The notes under the pieces are model-generated. The model had not been told where the DNA came from. It saw only the letters and a list, made by a program, of their open reading frames with translations, and ran no database searches. This document shows positions 34,256 through 42,906 of a DNA stretch of 64,000 nt, piece after piece. How positions within the stretch are numbered: the stretch's first letter is position 1; every line of letters starts with the position of its first letter. Source of the DNA: KBS-96 sp964247975 (GTDB lineage: Bacteria > Acidobacteriota > Terriglobia > Bryobacterales > Bryobacteraceae); the NCBI GenBank assembly GCA_964247975.1, contig CAXTWH010000013.1, positions 43,395 through 107,394 on the forward strand, read 5' to 3'. A program made the position numbers and the translations under genes.

Positions 34256-36715
34256 TTAGCCCTTCACCACAATGTTTACCAGTTTGTCCGGCACAACGAT
34301 CACCTTTATCACTTGCTTACCAATCAGAAAAGGTTTCACTTTGCCGGTTTCGAGCGCCATTTTTTTTACTTCTTCCTGGTTCGTACCAAAGGAAAGCTGG
34401 ATTTTATCCCGCAGCTTCCCATTCACCTGCACCACAATTTCAGCCTGGTCCTCTTTAGCCAGCTCCGGGTTGAACTGTGGCCAGGGTTCCCGAAACACCG
34501 GCGATTGATGCCCCAGAACGTCCCACAATTCCTGGGCAGTGTAGGGCGCAAACGGCGCAAGCATCAGAGTGAGCTTGTTTAAGATTTCTACGAAAGGAGC
34601 GGCGGAAAGCCGGTCTTCGAGCGAATACAGCTCATTCGTCAATTCCATCAGCGAAGCAATGGAAGTGTTGAAGTGCCAGCGGCTGTCGAAATCGCCGGTG
34701 ATCTTTTGCACGGTTTGATGAAGCTTGCGCAAAGCCTGACGGTCAGCTTCATTAAACTCGCTGTTGCCTGTTATATGGAGGCGATCCGCATTGCGGGTCA
34801 CAAACCGGTACACGCGGCCCAGAAAGCGGAATTGGCCTTCCACGCTGTTCTCATTCCAGTCCATGTCTTTTTCAGGCGGGGCGGCAAACAGCGTGTACAA
34901 ACGGCAGGTATCAGCACCATATTTTTCCACCATCTCATCGGGGTCCACCACGTTGCCCTTGGATTTCGACATCGCGGTTCCGTCTTTCAAAACCATGCCC
35001 TGCGTAAATAGATTCTTGGCCGGTTCGGCATTAGCGACCAGGCCCAGGTCGCGCATCACCTTGGTCCAGAAACGGGAATAAATCAAGTGCAGAATGGCGT
35101 GAGTCACGCCGCCGATGTACTGGTCAATCGGAAACCAATGGTCAACAATCGCGGAATCAAACGGGCGTTCGTTGTTGCGGGCATCGCAGTAACGATAAAA
35201 ATACCAGGAAGAATCCACAAACGTATCCATCGTGTCGCTTTCGCGCCGGGCAGGCTCGCCGCATAACGGACAAGCAACATTCATGAATGAAGCAACAGCT
35301 TCCAGCGGAGACTTGCCTTGGCCGGTAATTTTCACGTCCAGCGGCAGCTTCACCGGCAGATCCTGTTCCGGCACCGGAACCATACCGCACTGCGGGCAGT
35401 GAATAATCGGAATCGGCGTACCCCAGTAACGCTGGCGCGAGATGCCCCAATCCTTCAACCGGAACGTAACGGAAACCTGGCCGAAGCGTTCGCGTTCGGC
35501 AAAAGCGGCCATTTGTTTTCGGGCTTCGCCGCTGAGCAGGCCGGACCAGGAGCCGGAATTCTCCACAATGCCGTATTCAGTAAACGGCTGCTGCATCGTA
35601 GCGCCGTCCCCAAGCGCGCCATCCGCCGGACGCACCACCGGCATAACAGGAATGTCGTATTTGCGGCAGAATTCAAAATCGCGCTCGTCGTGGGCGGGAA
35701 CAGCCATAATTGCGCCCGTGCCGTAGCCCATCAGCACAAAGTTGCCGATCCAGACCGGCACCTTAGCATCGCTAAAAGGCTGAATGGCGTAGTAGCCGGT
35801 GAACAAGCCTTCTTTTTCCAGCTCGCCGGGGTCTTTGCGAGCGGCGGCATCAATCATTTCCTTGATGCGCGCCTGGTCGTCTTCTTCCGTGACAAGCTTT
35901 TCCACTAAAGGATGTTCAGGAGCAAGAATCAAACAGGTTGCGCCGTAGATGGTATCTACGCGAGTGGTAAAGATGCGGATTTTTTCGCCGGTCGCTTCCA
36001 GAGTGAAATCGATTTCCGCGCCTTCCGAGCGGCCAATCCAGTTCCGCTGCATGGTCAGAACGCGCTCCGGCCAACCGCCTTCGAGCGCATTCAGATCGTT
36101 CAATAATTCATCAGCGTAGTTGGTGATTTTCAGGAACCATTGCTTCAGCGCGCGCTGTTCCACCGGAGTAGTTTCGTGCCGCCAGCAGCAGCCGTTGATG
36201 ACTTGTTCATTGGCTAAAACAGTCTGGCACTCCGGACACCAGTTGAGCAGGGCTTCTTTCTGGTAAGCCAGGCCGCGCTCGAACATTTTCAAAAAGAACC
36301 ATTGATTCCAGCGATAATATTCCGGCTCGCAGGTGGAAATTTCGCGCGACCAGTCGTAGCCGAATCCCATGCGCTGCATCTGCGCTTTCATTTGGGCAAT
36401 GTTGCTTAAAGTCCAATCGCGCGGGTGCATGTTACGCTTCAACGCGGCGTTTTCAGCAGGCAGTCCGAAAGCATCCCAGCCCATCGGATGCAGCACGTTA
36501 TGACCGCGCATCCACATGTAACGGGCCAGCGCGTCGCCGATGGAATAATTGCGCACATGTCCCATGTGCAGCTTGCCGCTTGGATAAGGCAGCATTTCAG
36601 CGACGTAGTATTTCGATTTCTCGGGAGAATCGGCTACGTAGAGCGTCGAGTCGTTCGTCCACCGCTCGTGCCACTTCGTTTCGATTCTCTGGTGGTCAAA
36701 CGTTTGTTCGGAAAT
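34256..36715 (-). CDS. leuS: Leucyl-tRNA synthetase, probably starting at an ATT codon
   Basis: Class I synthetase with the HIGH-type HMGH motif in LPYPSGKLHMGHVRNYSIGD and the KMSKS motif in GTAMSKSKGNVVDPD; it charges tRNA-Leu and edits in the CP1 domain (TRVDTIYGATCLILAPEHP). From ATG 36595 the protein would lack its first ~40 conserved residues. Reading upstream gives SEQTFDHQRIETKWHERW and SPEKSKYYVAE, which matches LeuRS N-termini. No ATG, GTG, TTG or CTG occurs in frame between the TAA at 36743-36745 and 36595. The ATT at 36715-36713 lies 8 nt after AAGGAG (36729-36724). The gene overlaps the end of nfo by ~82 bp. Confidence 0.9.
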   Translation of the reverse strand: MSEQTFDHQRIETKWHERWTNDSTLYVADSPEKSKYYVAEMLPYPSGKLHMGHVRNYSIGDALARYMWMRGHNVLHPMGWDAFGLPAENAALKRNMHPRDWTLSNIAQMKAQMQRMGFGYDWSREISTCEPEYYRWNQWFFLKMFERGLAYQKEALLNWCPECQTVLANEQVINGCCWRHETTPVEQRALKQWFLKITNYADELLNDLNALEGGWPERVLTMQRNWIGRSEGAEIDFTLEATGEKIRIFTTRVDTIYGATCLILAPEHPLVEKLVTEEDDQARIKEMIDAAARKDPGELEKEGLFTGYYAIQPFSDAKVPVWIGNFVLMGYGTGAIMAVPAHDERDFEFCRKYDIPVMPVVRPADGALGDGATMQQPFTEYGIVENSGSWSGLLSGEARKQMAAFAERERFGQVSVTFRLKDWGISRQRYWGTPIPIIHCPQCGMVPVPEQDLPVKLPLDVKITGQGKSPLEAVASFMNVACPLCGEPARRESDTMDTFVDSSWYFYRYCDARNNERPFDSAIVDHWFPIDQYIGGVTHAILHLIYSRFWTKVMRDLGLVANAEPAKNLFTQGMVLKDGTAMSKSKGNVVDPDEMVEKYGADTCRLYTLFAAPPEKDMDWNENSVEGQFRFLGRVYRFVTRNADRLHITGNSEFNEADRQALRKLHQTVQKITGDFDSRWHFNTSIASLMELTNELYSLEDRLSAAPFVEILNKLTLMLAPFAPYTAQELWDVLGHQSPVFREPWPQFNPELAKEDQAEIVVQVNGKLRDKIQLSFGTNQEEVKKMALETGKVKPFLIGKQVIKVIVVPDKLVNIVVKG

Positions 36716-37575
36716 TGGGCCAGCTCCTTTACTACCGTGACGTTACGGAGATCATCGCCCGGCGTGTCAATCGGGGTTTCCAGAATGAAAGCTTTGCCGC
36801 GCAGTTGCGGATGCTGCAAGATCCGACGAAAGCCTCTTCTTCCAATATAACCGCCGCCGATATTCTGATGTCGATCCAGATGCGAGCCAAGCGCGGCTTT
36901 AGCGTCATTGACGTGGATCACCGGAACGCGCGCCAGGCCGACGGTTCGTTCTGCTTCGTCGAGGGTTGCTTTTAATCCTGCGGCAGTGCTGATGTTGTAG
37001 CCGTTAACGAACAAATGGCAGGTATCGAGGCAAAAACCGAGGCGGAGATCCGTGCAGGAAATGACCAATTGCCGCAATGTGGCAAGCTCTTGCAGGCTGC
37101 CGCCCAACTGATTCCTGCCGCCAGCCGTGTTTTCGACCAGCAGAGTTAATGGAGGACTCTGTTTCAAAGTTTGCTGCGCTTTGTTCCAAGCGGCAATCAT
37201 TCCTTCCGCCGCATTGATTAATCCTTGCTCCAACGCCAGATTTTTATAATTGCCGGGATGGATCACCAGGTACTCGGCTCCGATGAAGGAAGCTCTTTCG
37301 ATTTCCCCGGCAAAGGCTTCTACCGATTTCCGACGCAGTTCCGGTTCCGCCGAAGCCAAATTCATCAGGTAACTGCCATGCACCACGAGCGGTTTTAGGT
37401 CGTAGCGCTCCCGGCACTGCTGCAAGAGTCGAACCTGTTCCGGATCAGGGTTTCGGGCGCGCCACATGCGCGGACTGGCCGAGAAAATCTGAAATGTGTT
37501 CGCGCCTAACTCGTGGGCTTTTAAAGCAGCTTTTTCCAATGAGCCGGCGGTGGAAGTGTGTATGCCGATCCGCAA
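36634..37575 (-). CDS. nfo: Deoxyribonuclease IV (AP endonuclease)
   Basis: 313 residues. The TIM-barrel endonuclease IV signature is clear: RIGIHTSTAGSLEKAALKAH, FQIFSASPRMW, EYLVIHPGNYKN, LVENTAGGRNQLGG, LRLGFCLDTCHLFVNGYNI, PVIHVNDAKAALGSHLDRHQNIG and FILETPIDTPGDD, with the metal-binding His, Glu and Asp residues. It cleaves 5' of abasic sites in base excision repair. The C-terminal ~25 residues (after ELAQFPNKRLTT) are Arg/Thr/Ser-rich, longer than usual, and overlap the start of leuS; they may be a late extension. Confidence 0.9.
   Translation of the reverse strand: MRIGIHTSTAGSLEKAALKAHELGANTFQIFSASPRMWRARNPDPEQVRLLQQCRERYDLKPLVVHGSYLMNLASAEPELRRKSVEAFAGEIERASFIGAEYLVIHPGNYKNLALEQGLINAAEGMIAAWNKAQQTLKQSPPLTLLVENTAGGRNQLGGSLQELATLRQLVISCTDLRLGFCLDTCHLFVNGYNISTAAGLKATLDEAERTVGLARVPVIHVNDAKAALGSHLDRHQNIGGGYIGRRGFRRILQHPQLRGKAFILETPIDTPGDDLRNVTVVKELAQFPNKRLTTRESKRSGTSGGRTTRRST
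36724..36729 (-). promoter_or_regulatory. Ribosome binding site that points to the ATT start of leuS
   Basis: AAGGAG on the minus strand, 8 nt before ATT 36715, inside the end of the nfo coding sequence. No other in-frame start lies behind it. Confidence 0.6.
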
Positions 37576-37602
37576 GTATTCAGCATAGAATTACACACAG
37601 TC

Positions 37603-39792
37603 TTAAGTAGCCGGACGCTTGTGGGTGGGTTTACGATGGCGGGCCACAGCAGGCTCTTCCGGCAGCGCGGCGGCAGGAGGAGCGTTTGCATATAACTGCC
37701 GGTACACCGCCGCATTCCGCAAAACCACTTGCACGTAATTGCGCGTTTCCTGAAATGGAATCGTTTCCACAAACTCTGCCGGTTCGCGGAACGGTCCCCA
37801 ACTGTCCCAGCGGTCCACGCGGCTCTTTCCGGCATTGTACGAGGCTAAAGCTTCTTCTTCATGGCCGTTGAGCGAGTTCAGTAGTTGCCGAACATAGCGC
37901 GTGCCTAGCTGCAAATTTCGAGTGGGCGTTAACAGGTCGTAAGCCGAAAATCGCCGGATTCCCACTTGATGGGCCAGTTGCCTTCCGGTCGCGGGAAGCA
38001 CTTGCATCAAGCCGTAAGCATTCGCATGGGAAATGGCCTTGACGTTAAACTCCGATTCCTGGCGGATCAGCGCGGCCACAAAGAAAGGGTCCAGATCGTT
38101 CCGGCGGCTGTAAGCTTCGAGCGGTGCACGATACGGCAAAGGAAAAGCAAGCTGCCAGAACCGGGCCGGAGCATTTTCAAAACCGATATGCAGATAAGCG
38201 GGCGCGAACGATTTAATGTAGCGTACGGCTTGATCGGGCGAGCCGCGGTCGGAAGCGACCTTGGCCAGTTCATAAGCAAAGAGGTAAGGGCCGCTGTTAT
38301 CGTTGCGGGCAGCAAAGCGAAGTTCCAGTTCAGCCCAATCATCCAAAAGCGCCAAATGTAGCAGGCGCGACCGGTTTAAGCGTTTCTGCGCTTCGCGGTC
38401 CGGTGTAAACGAGGGTTCCTGCGGACGATTGGGCCAGCTTATCGTTTTAAGGTATTGAAGAGCGGCAATCTGCGGCTCGGCAGCGCGAACGCGGGTTTCT
38501 TTCAAACGGCTTTGCGCTTGCAGCGCGTAATAAGTGTTCGGGTAATGGTCGAGAACGGCATCGTAGTAAGCCCGCGCAGCGGAAAACTCTTCGTGCCTCT
38601 CCGACCATCGGCCCAGAAAATACAGGACCGCGTTTGCTTCGCCTGCGGCAGGAAAACTGGCGAGAAAATTCTTAAACTCATCGGCTATTCCAGGATCGTC
38701 TTTGCGGTAATGTTCAAAAGCCAGCCGCCAATGGCACCAGGCCGCTTCGGTATTTTTTGGAAAGCTGGCGGCGCAAGCGCCAAATATTTTGGTGTAGCGA
38801 TCAGGATCATTATCAACGGCAGCCTGATTGCCGACCGTGAGCAGAATATCCAGCCGATGCCGTGATTGCGGATATTTTTGGGCCAGCGTGTCTAAATAAG
38901 GAGTGACGTCAGCTTGTTTATCCAACTTCAACACGCTGCGGACCAGATAATCAAGCCGCTCCGCATCGGCTTCGCCATCACTCACTTGTAACGATTGCAG
39001 ATAATTACGAGCCTGCTCGTAGTCTCGATTAAAGAAATCAACTTCACCCAAGCGGACGGAAGCGATGTCGCGCGGCCTGCTGCCAAGCTGCGGAATCACG
39101 CTGTTCAATTCGTTTCGCGCGCCGATGTAGTCTTTGGCTTCGATCAGCTTCATAGCTCGTCCGAGTATGGCGGCCGGCATGGGCGGAGGATAATTGTCGC
39201 CTAGCTTGGTTTTCAGATCGTTGAGAAAATTTTCAGCGTCGCTCGCGTCCTTGGTTTTAGGGTAGCCGTAATAAACGCGCTGATAATATTCCGCCGCCTG
39301 CGCCGTGTCGCCAGTGGATTGAAACGCGCGCGCCAGAAGAAAATCCGCTTGCGGCTGCGGAATGCGCTTGTAGTATTTGCGAATCAACTCCAGCGCATCT
39401 TTGGGCTTGTCGCTATCCAGATCCGCTTGTACCGCCAGAGCAGCGGCAGGTCCGGTAACGGGCGAAACAGGCGTGTAAGCCAGAACATGCGCCGCCGCTT
39501 TCGACACCTCCGCGCGGTTGCCTAAACGAGCCTGCGCTTCAGCACGAATGTATTGGGCATAATCGACCAGTTCCGGCGCATCTTTAGCGGCGCGTGAGGC
39601 GTAATCGGACGCAACCTGCAGGTTGTTTGCATCAAGCTGTTTTTCAGCTAAAGCGAGCAGAACAGCAGCCCCGGCAGCCTTTGCTTTGGGCGCCGCAGCA
39701 GCTTCCACTTTGTTTTTTCGTTTGGCGTTGGATCGTTTCCGGGCAGCAGCAGCCGGAAATAAGGTGGCGGGCGCAAGTAATAAGACCGCCAA
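37603..39792 (-). CDS. slt: Soluble lytic murein transglycosylase, Slt70-like
   Basis: 729 residues from TTG 39792, the only start after an in-frame TAG. A signal-like N-terminus (AVLLLAPATLFPAAAA) is followed by a long TPR-like helical solenoid (~45-540), the doughnut of Slt70. The C-terminal SLT domain (561-~700) contains AALIRQESEFN (catalytic Glu 579), GLMQVLPATGRQLA and ALASYNAGKSRVDRW. The tail is basic and proline-rich. The enzyme cleaves peptidoglycan glycan strands to 1,6-anhydro ends in the periplasm. The upstream gene ends 8 bp away. Confidence 0.9.
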   Translation of the reverse strand: MAVLLLAPATLFPAAAARKRSNAKRKNKVEAAAAPKAKAAGAAVLLALAEKQLDANNLQVASDYASRAAKDAPELVDYAQYIRAEAQARLGNRAEVSKAAAHVLAYTPVSPVTGPAAALAVQADLDSDKPKDALELIRKYYKRIPQPQADFLLARAFQSTGDTAQAAEYYQRVYYGYPKTKDASDAENFLNDLKTKLGDNYPPPMPAAILGRAMKLIEAKDYIGARNELNSVIPQLGSRPRDIASVRLGEVDFFNRDYEQARNYLQSLQVSDGEADAERLDYLVRSVLKLDKQADVTPYLDTLAQKYPQSRHRLDILLTVGNQAAVDNDPDRYTKIFGACAASFPKNTEAAWCHWRLAFEHYRKDDPGIADEFKNFLASFPAAGEANAVLYFLGRWSERHEEFSAARAYYDAVLDHYPNTYYALQAQSRLKETRVRAAEPQIAALQYLKTISWPNRPQEPSFTPDREAQKRLNRSRLLHLALLDDWAELELRFAARNDNSGPYLFAYELAKVASDRGSPDQAVRYIKSFAPAYLHIGFENAPARFWQLAFPLPYRAPLEAYSRRNDLDPFFVAALIRQESEFNVKAISHANAYGLMQVLPATGRQLAHQVGIRRFSAYDLLTPTRNLQLGTRYVRQLLNSLNGHEEEALASYNAGKSRVDRWDSWGPFREPAEFVETIPFQETRNYVQVVLRNAAVYRQLYANAPPAAALPEEPAVARHRKPTHKRPAT

Positions 39793-39799
39793 TAGGACG

Positions 39800-40654
39800 C
39801 TAATACATCTGGCCCGGATAATCCGCTCCTAGCAAAACATCGTTATCATGCGCAAGCTGACGGCATAATTCCAGATGAATGTAATCCGCCATCGCTCGAT
39901 CATTCATAAACTGGGTTCGGAAAACTTCTCGCGCCGCATCAATTTCCGGCTTCAAGAACAGATACAAGTTCTTTTCGGCGCGGCCCGCTTCACAGGCTTC
40001 CGGTCGGTAGAGTTGCAGTTCCGCCACTTTGGTTCTTGCTAAACGTCGTGCGCGAACATGTTGTAGTTTCTCATCATCAGACAAATTTTCCAAAAATGAT
40101 AGCTCATCCTCTGATTCCCTCGCGGGCATCTCAACAGATTTCTGCGCCACGGCAACAGGCGCAATCTGGATATGGGAGGAGGAGGTTTGCGCGCGCCGCT
40201 CCAGAACAAACGAAGCCATTTCCGCAATCAATTCCAACACATGAGAATCGCCCGGCTCCGCGGCGGAAGCTAGCAGAAAAGCGGCCACCCGCAACCCATT
40301 TGAGATAGGAATAACAAACACGCGATTGAACGGTAAAGCTTGGGCGATTGTTTCTGAAACTTCGCTTTTCGCACCCAGTGCAAGAACCAGCTCACCGGAC
40401 TCGCGCGCGTTGCGGAACGCAGCCGCTTGGGCCAACGGCACTGGACAATCCGGCGGCAGCGTAAAACCGCGTGTTCCTTTCACAACCAGAACATCGGATT
40501 GCAGAACGAACAAAGCAACGGAAGAAACGAACCGGGCCGCGCCATCCAGCACGGCCGCGCACCAGTCCGCTTCGGTTTTGCCCTGTTTTAAACGCCGGAC
40601 AATCCCGTTCAACTCTTCAGTGGTCTTGAACCGGCCTGTTTCAGCAGAATCCAT
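39800..40654 (-). CDS. GAF-like protein of unknown function
   Basis: 284 residues. Residues ~20-155 look like a GAF-type domain (DWCAAVLDGAARFVSSVALF, RVFVIPISNGLRVAAFLLAS). The C-terminal third (LARTKVAELQLYRPEACEAG, LYLFLKPEIDAAREVFRTQF, DYIHLELCRQLAHDNDVLLG, ADYPGQM) matches a family I associate with Acidobacteriota hypothetical proteins. No catalytic motif is seen. It lies 8 bp upstream of slt, so the two are probably co-transcribed, which could hint at cell-envelope regulation. Confidence 0.65.
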   Translation of the reverse strand: MDSAETGRFKTTEELNGIVRRLKQGKTEADWCAAVLDGAARFVSSVALFVLQSDVLVVKGTRGFTLPPDCPVPLAQAAAFRNARESGELVLALGAKSEVSETIAQALPFNRVFVIPISNGLRVAAFLLASAAEPGDSHVLELIAEMASFVLERRAQTSSSHIQIAPVAVAQKSVEMPARESEDELSFLENLSDDEKLQHVRARRLARTKVAELQLYRPEACEAGRAEKNLYLFLKPEIDAAREVFRTQFMNDRAMADYIHLELCRQLAHDNDVLLGADYPGQMY

Positions 40655-40716
40655 GCTCGCATTCCAAGTTTACAGAAATGAATTCAACTTAACTCCCGTA
40701 GGAGCTAGCAGAGCAA

Positions 40717-40733
40717 TATAATGCGCTAAGGAG
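40717..40733 (+). promoter_or_regulatory. -10 element and ribosome binding site of the SdpI-like gene
   Basis: TATAAT (40717-40722) and AAGGAG (40728-40733) lie before ATG 40741, with 7 nt between the AAGGAG and the ATG. No convincing -35 is visible. If transcription starts ~6 nt after TATAAT, the leader would be very short and start inside the AAGGAG. Confidence 0.4.
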
Positions 40734-40740
40734 CCAGTCA

Positions 40741-41127
40741 ATGATGCAAGTTCACGGATACTATTTGACAGCAGTTATATTTCACGTGAGCCTCTTGATT
40801 GGACTACTCTCTTATGCATTGAAGGACGTTGATCAAAACACTGTTGTTGGATTGTGAACACCAGGAACGTTCGCAAGCAAAGAGCAATGGCAGCGAGCAC
40901 ACGTACGAATTGGAACCATCATGCCGGTTGTATCCGGAATATGCGCTTTTGTATGCCTTGGCGGTATACGGTTTGTCTTTCTTAGGACTGGGTTTGCCTT
41001 TTGCCTTATTATTGGTGCCCAGGTATTAATTTCAATTGCTTTTTCTATCGAATGGTGGCCTGCTTCTCGCGGTTCGCTTTCTTTGTTGCAGCAAATCAAA
41101 GATCCAAAAAACCAAACTAAAAACTAA
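40741..41127 (+). pseudogene. SdpI-like small membrane protein with an in-frame TGA
   Basis: 129 codons in one frame from ATG 40741 to TAA at 41127, interrupted once by TGA at 40855-40857. Both sides are coding-like: TAVIFHVSLLIGLLSYALKD before, and TPGTFASKEQWQRAHVRIGT, VSGICAFVCLGGI, FAFCLIIGAQVLISIAFSIE after. The region NTVVGL(*)TPGTFASKEQWQRAH fits the SdpI consensus GIRTPxTLxSxExWxxxH, where the stop would be Arg; CGA to TGA is one transition. SdpI proteins give immunity to the SdpC toxin or have unknown roles. It could be a fresh pseudogene, a sequencing error or a readthrough gene. Confidence 0.6.
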
Positions 41128-41284
41128 TGCGGCCGTCAGTGTGCTGTGCGGACGTGCGCATACCTAAGAAACCATGAACAGCATGGGTGATCTACGCCTG
41201 AAATTCGACCCTCCCGACGATTCTTTTACAATTTTCCTTCCATTCCAGTAAACCCCGACCTGCTCAAATTCGTCTACACGGGCG

Positions 41285-41863
41285 ATGGAGTACACGGCCA
41301 CGCCTCATTTGATGACGGACCTGACTCAAAATGTGGCGGCAGCGAACGAAGATTTAGAATCAATTTTGCGTTTGTACCAGCCCAAGGTATTCCGTTTTCT
41401 GCTGGCTTCGCTGCGGGATAAGGACGCGGCGGAAACTCTCACACAAGATTGTTTTATGAAGGCTTATCAGGCCAAGGCGCGATTTCGCGGCGATTGCAGC
41501 ATGGATACATGGCTGATGCAGATTGCGGTGAATCTTCTGCGGGATTACACGCGCAATCGCCGTTTTCAGTTTTGGCGGCGCACCCAATTAGCGGCGCAGC
41601 CGGTGGAGAACCTGCGCGACCAGATTGCGGATGGCGAACAGTCTGCCGAAGCAAAATTGCAGTTGAAAGAAGACGTGCAAGCGATCTGGGAAGCCGCCGC
41701 AAGCCTGCCGGAAAAACAGCGCACTGTGTTTCTGCTGCGCTTCAGCGAAGACATGGATCTGCTGGAAATTGCGGCTGCTACCGGGATGAAAGAAGGAACG
41801 GTGAAAGCTCATCTTTTCCGGGCTTTACAAAGGGTTCGAGAACGGATCGGAGCGCGTTTATGA
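41285..41863 (+). CDS. ECF RNA polymerase sigma factor (RpoE-like)
   Basis: 192 residues. Region 2 reads LYQPKVFRFLLASLRDKDAA, ETLTQDCFMKAYQAKARFRG, MDTWLMQIAVNLLRDYTR; region 4 reads LPEKQRTVFLLRFSEDMDLL, EIAAATGMKEGTVKAHLFRA. Starts at ATG 41285. Its stop overlaps the ATG of the anti-sigma gene (ATGA at 41860-41863). The following two genes code for Spy/CnrX-like periplasmic proteins, so an envelope or metal stress regulon is likely. Confidence 0.9.
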   Translation: MEYTATPHLMTDLTQNVAAANEDLESILRLYQPKVFRFLLASLRDKDAAETLTQDCFMKAYQAKARFRGDCSMDTWLMQIAVNLLRDYTRNRRFQFWRRTQLAAQPVENLRDQIADGEQSAEAKLQLKEDVQAIWEAAASLPEKQRTVFLLRFSEDMDLLEIAAATGMKEGTVKAHLFRALQRVRERIGARL

Positions 41864-42327
41864 ATTCCCACCTCACTCCGCAGCAGATTTCCGAGTGGAT
41901 GGGCGGCGAACGCAGCCGGGAAGCAGAAATGCATGTTCGCGCTTGCGCGGCGTGCCAAGCTGAAGTTGATCGTTTCGAAGCCGCGCTTTCACAGTTTCGC
42001 AGTTCGGTGCGTGAGTGGAGCGCTGAAGAATACAATCCTCATTTTCCGGCCGGAACAGATTGGGACAAGGCACAGCAAAGAAACGTGTCAGCAGGGTGGC
42101 GATGGGCCGTTCTGGCAATTTTATCCTGCGTAGCGGCAGTTTTGTTTTTACACCGAAGCGAAGCGCCGCCTCAACCTATTGTTGCGAAAACAACTGTTTC
42201 CGATGCGGTTTTGTTGAAGCAAGTGGACCAGGACGCGTCGCGCACCGTTCCCGGTCCGATGGAGCCGCTGGTGAACTTAGTTTCATGGGATGGAAGCTCT
42301 GCGCCGGGAAGTAAAAATGAGCAGTAG
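41860..42327 (+). CDS. Anti-sigma factor with zinc-binding N-terminus
   Basis: 155 residues. The N-terminal zinc-binding anti-sigma (ZAS) motif HxxxCxxC is present in EMHVRACAACQAEVDRFEAA. One membrane segment (WRWAVLAILSCVAAVLFLH, ~80-98) separates it from a short periplasmic domain. It is coupled by 4-bp overlap to the sigma gene and by overlap to the Spy-like gene downstream (its stop lies inside that gene's first codons). It should hold the sigma factor at the membrane until a signal arrives. Confidence 0.85.
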   Translation: MNSHLTPQQISEWMGGERSREAEMHVRACAACQAEVDRFEAALSQFRSSVREWSAEEYNPHFPAGTDWDKAQQRNVSAGWRWAVLAILSCVAAVLFLHRSEAPPQPIVAKTTVSDAVLLKQVDQDASRTVPGPMEPLVNLVSWDGSSAPGSKNEQ

Positions 42328-42865
42328 CTACCAGCGGTTACAATTCCTGCCCTTGTTTTTGTTCATTGCGGGCATGGCGATGCAGGCGAAACAAGCAACC
42401 AATGCCCAGCAAGGGCCGGAGCCGCCCGCAGAACAAGGCCCACCAACGCAGAATGAGCGGGAGCATCCGTTTCCAATGCGGCCCCGGCACGGTCCGATGG
42501 ATCGCGCCCTGCACGTAGGTCCGCCGGGTAAATGGTGGAGCGATCCGGTGATTGCTCAGAAGCTGGGCTTGACGGCGGATCAGCAGAAAAGAATGGACGA
42601 CGTTTTTCAGCAAAGCCGCTTAAGTTTGATTGATCTGAGCGCGGCAGTGCAAAAGCAGGAAGCCATTCTTGAACCGCTGCTGGCGGCGGAGCAGCCGGAA
42701 GAAGCAAAAGTCTTGTTGCAGATTGACCGTATTGCACAAGCGAGAGCGGAACTGGAAAAAGCAAGCGCCAGAATGCTTTTGGGAATTCGCAGCATTTTGA
42801 CGCAAGACCAATGGAAGCGGCTGCAGGCAGAAGGCTCAAGACCGCCCAGACCACCCGACCGTTAA
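42317..42865 (+). CDS. Spy/CnrX-like periplasmic sensor or chaperone
   Basis: 182 residues from ATG 42317, behind GGAAG and overlapping the end of the anti-sigma gene. Signal peptide (LQFLPLFLFIAGMAMQAKQA) then a proline-rich linker (PEPPAEQGPPTQ) and a helical region with two LTxxQ-type sites (LGLTADQQKRMDDVFQQ and ILTQDQWKRLQAEG), the signature of the Spy/CpxP/CnrX family. Such proteins sense metals or misfolded proteins in the periplasm and, as CnrX, regulate a sigma factor through its anti-sigma partner. Histidines precede the mature helix (EHPFPMRPRHG, RALHVGP). Role is inferred from context. Confidence 0.75.
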   Translation: MSSSYQRLQFLPLFLFIAGMAMQAKQATNAQQGPEPPAEQGPPTQNEREHPFPMRPRHGPMDRALHVGPPGKWWSDPVIAQKLGLTADQQKRMDDVFQQSRLSLIDLSAAVQKQEAILEPLLAAEQPEEAKVLLQIDRIAQARAELEKASARMLLGIRSILTQDQWKRLQAEGSRPPRPPDR

Positions 42866-42906
42866 GCACCGATTTTAGAACCAAACAGAAAAGGAGTTAC
42901 AACTTA

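Noticed and set aside
40855..40857. TGA as a selenocysteine codon in the SdpI-like gene
   Set aside because: SdpI proteins have Arg at this place and are not selenoproteins; no suitable hairpin directly after the codon was evident.
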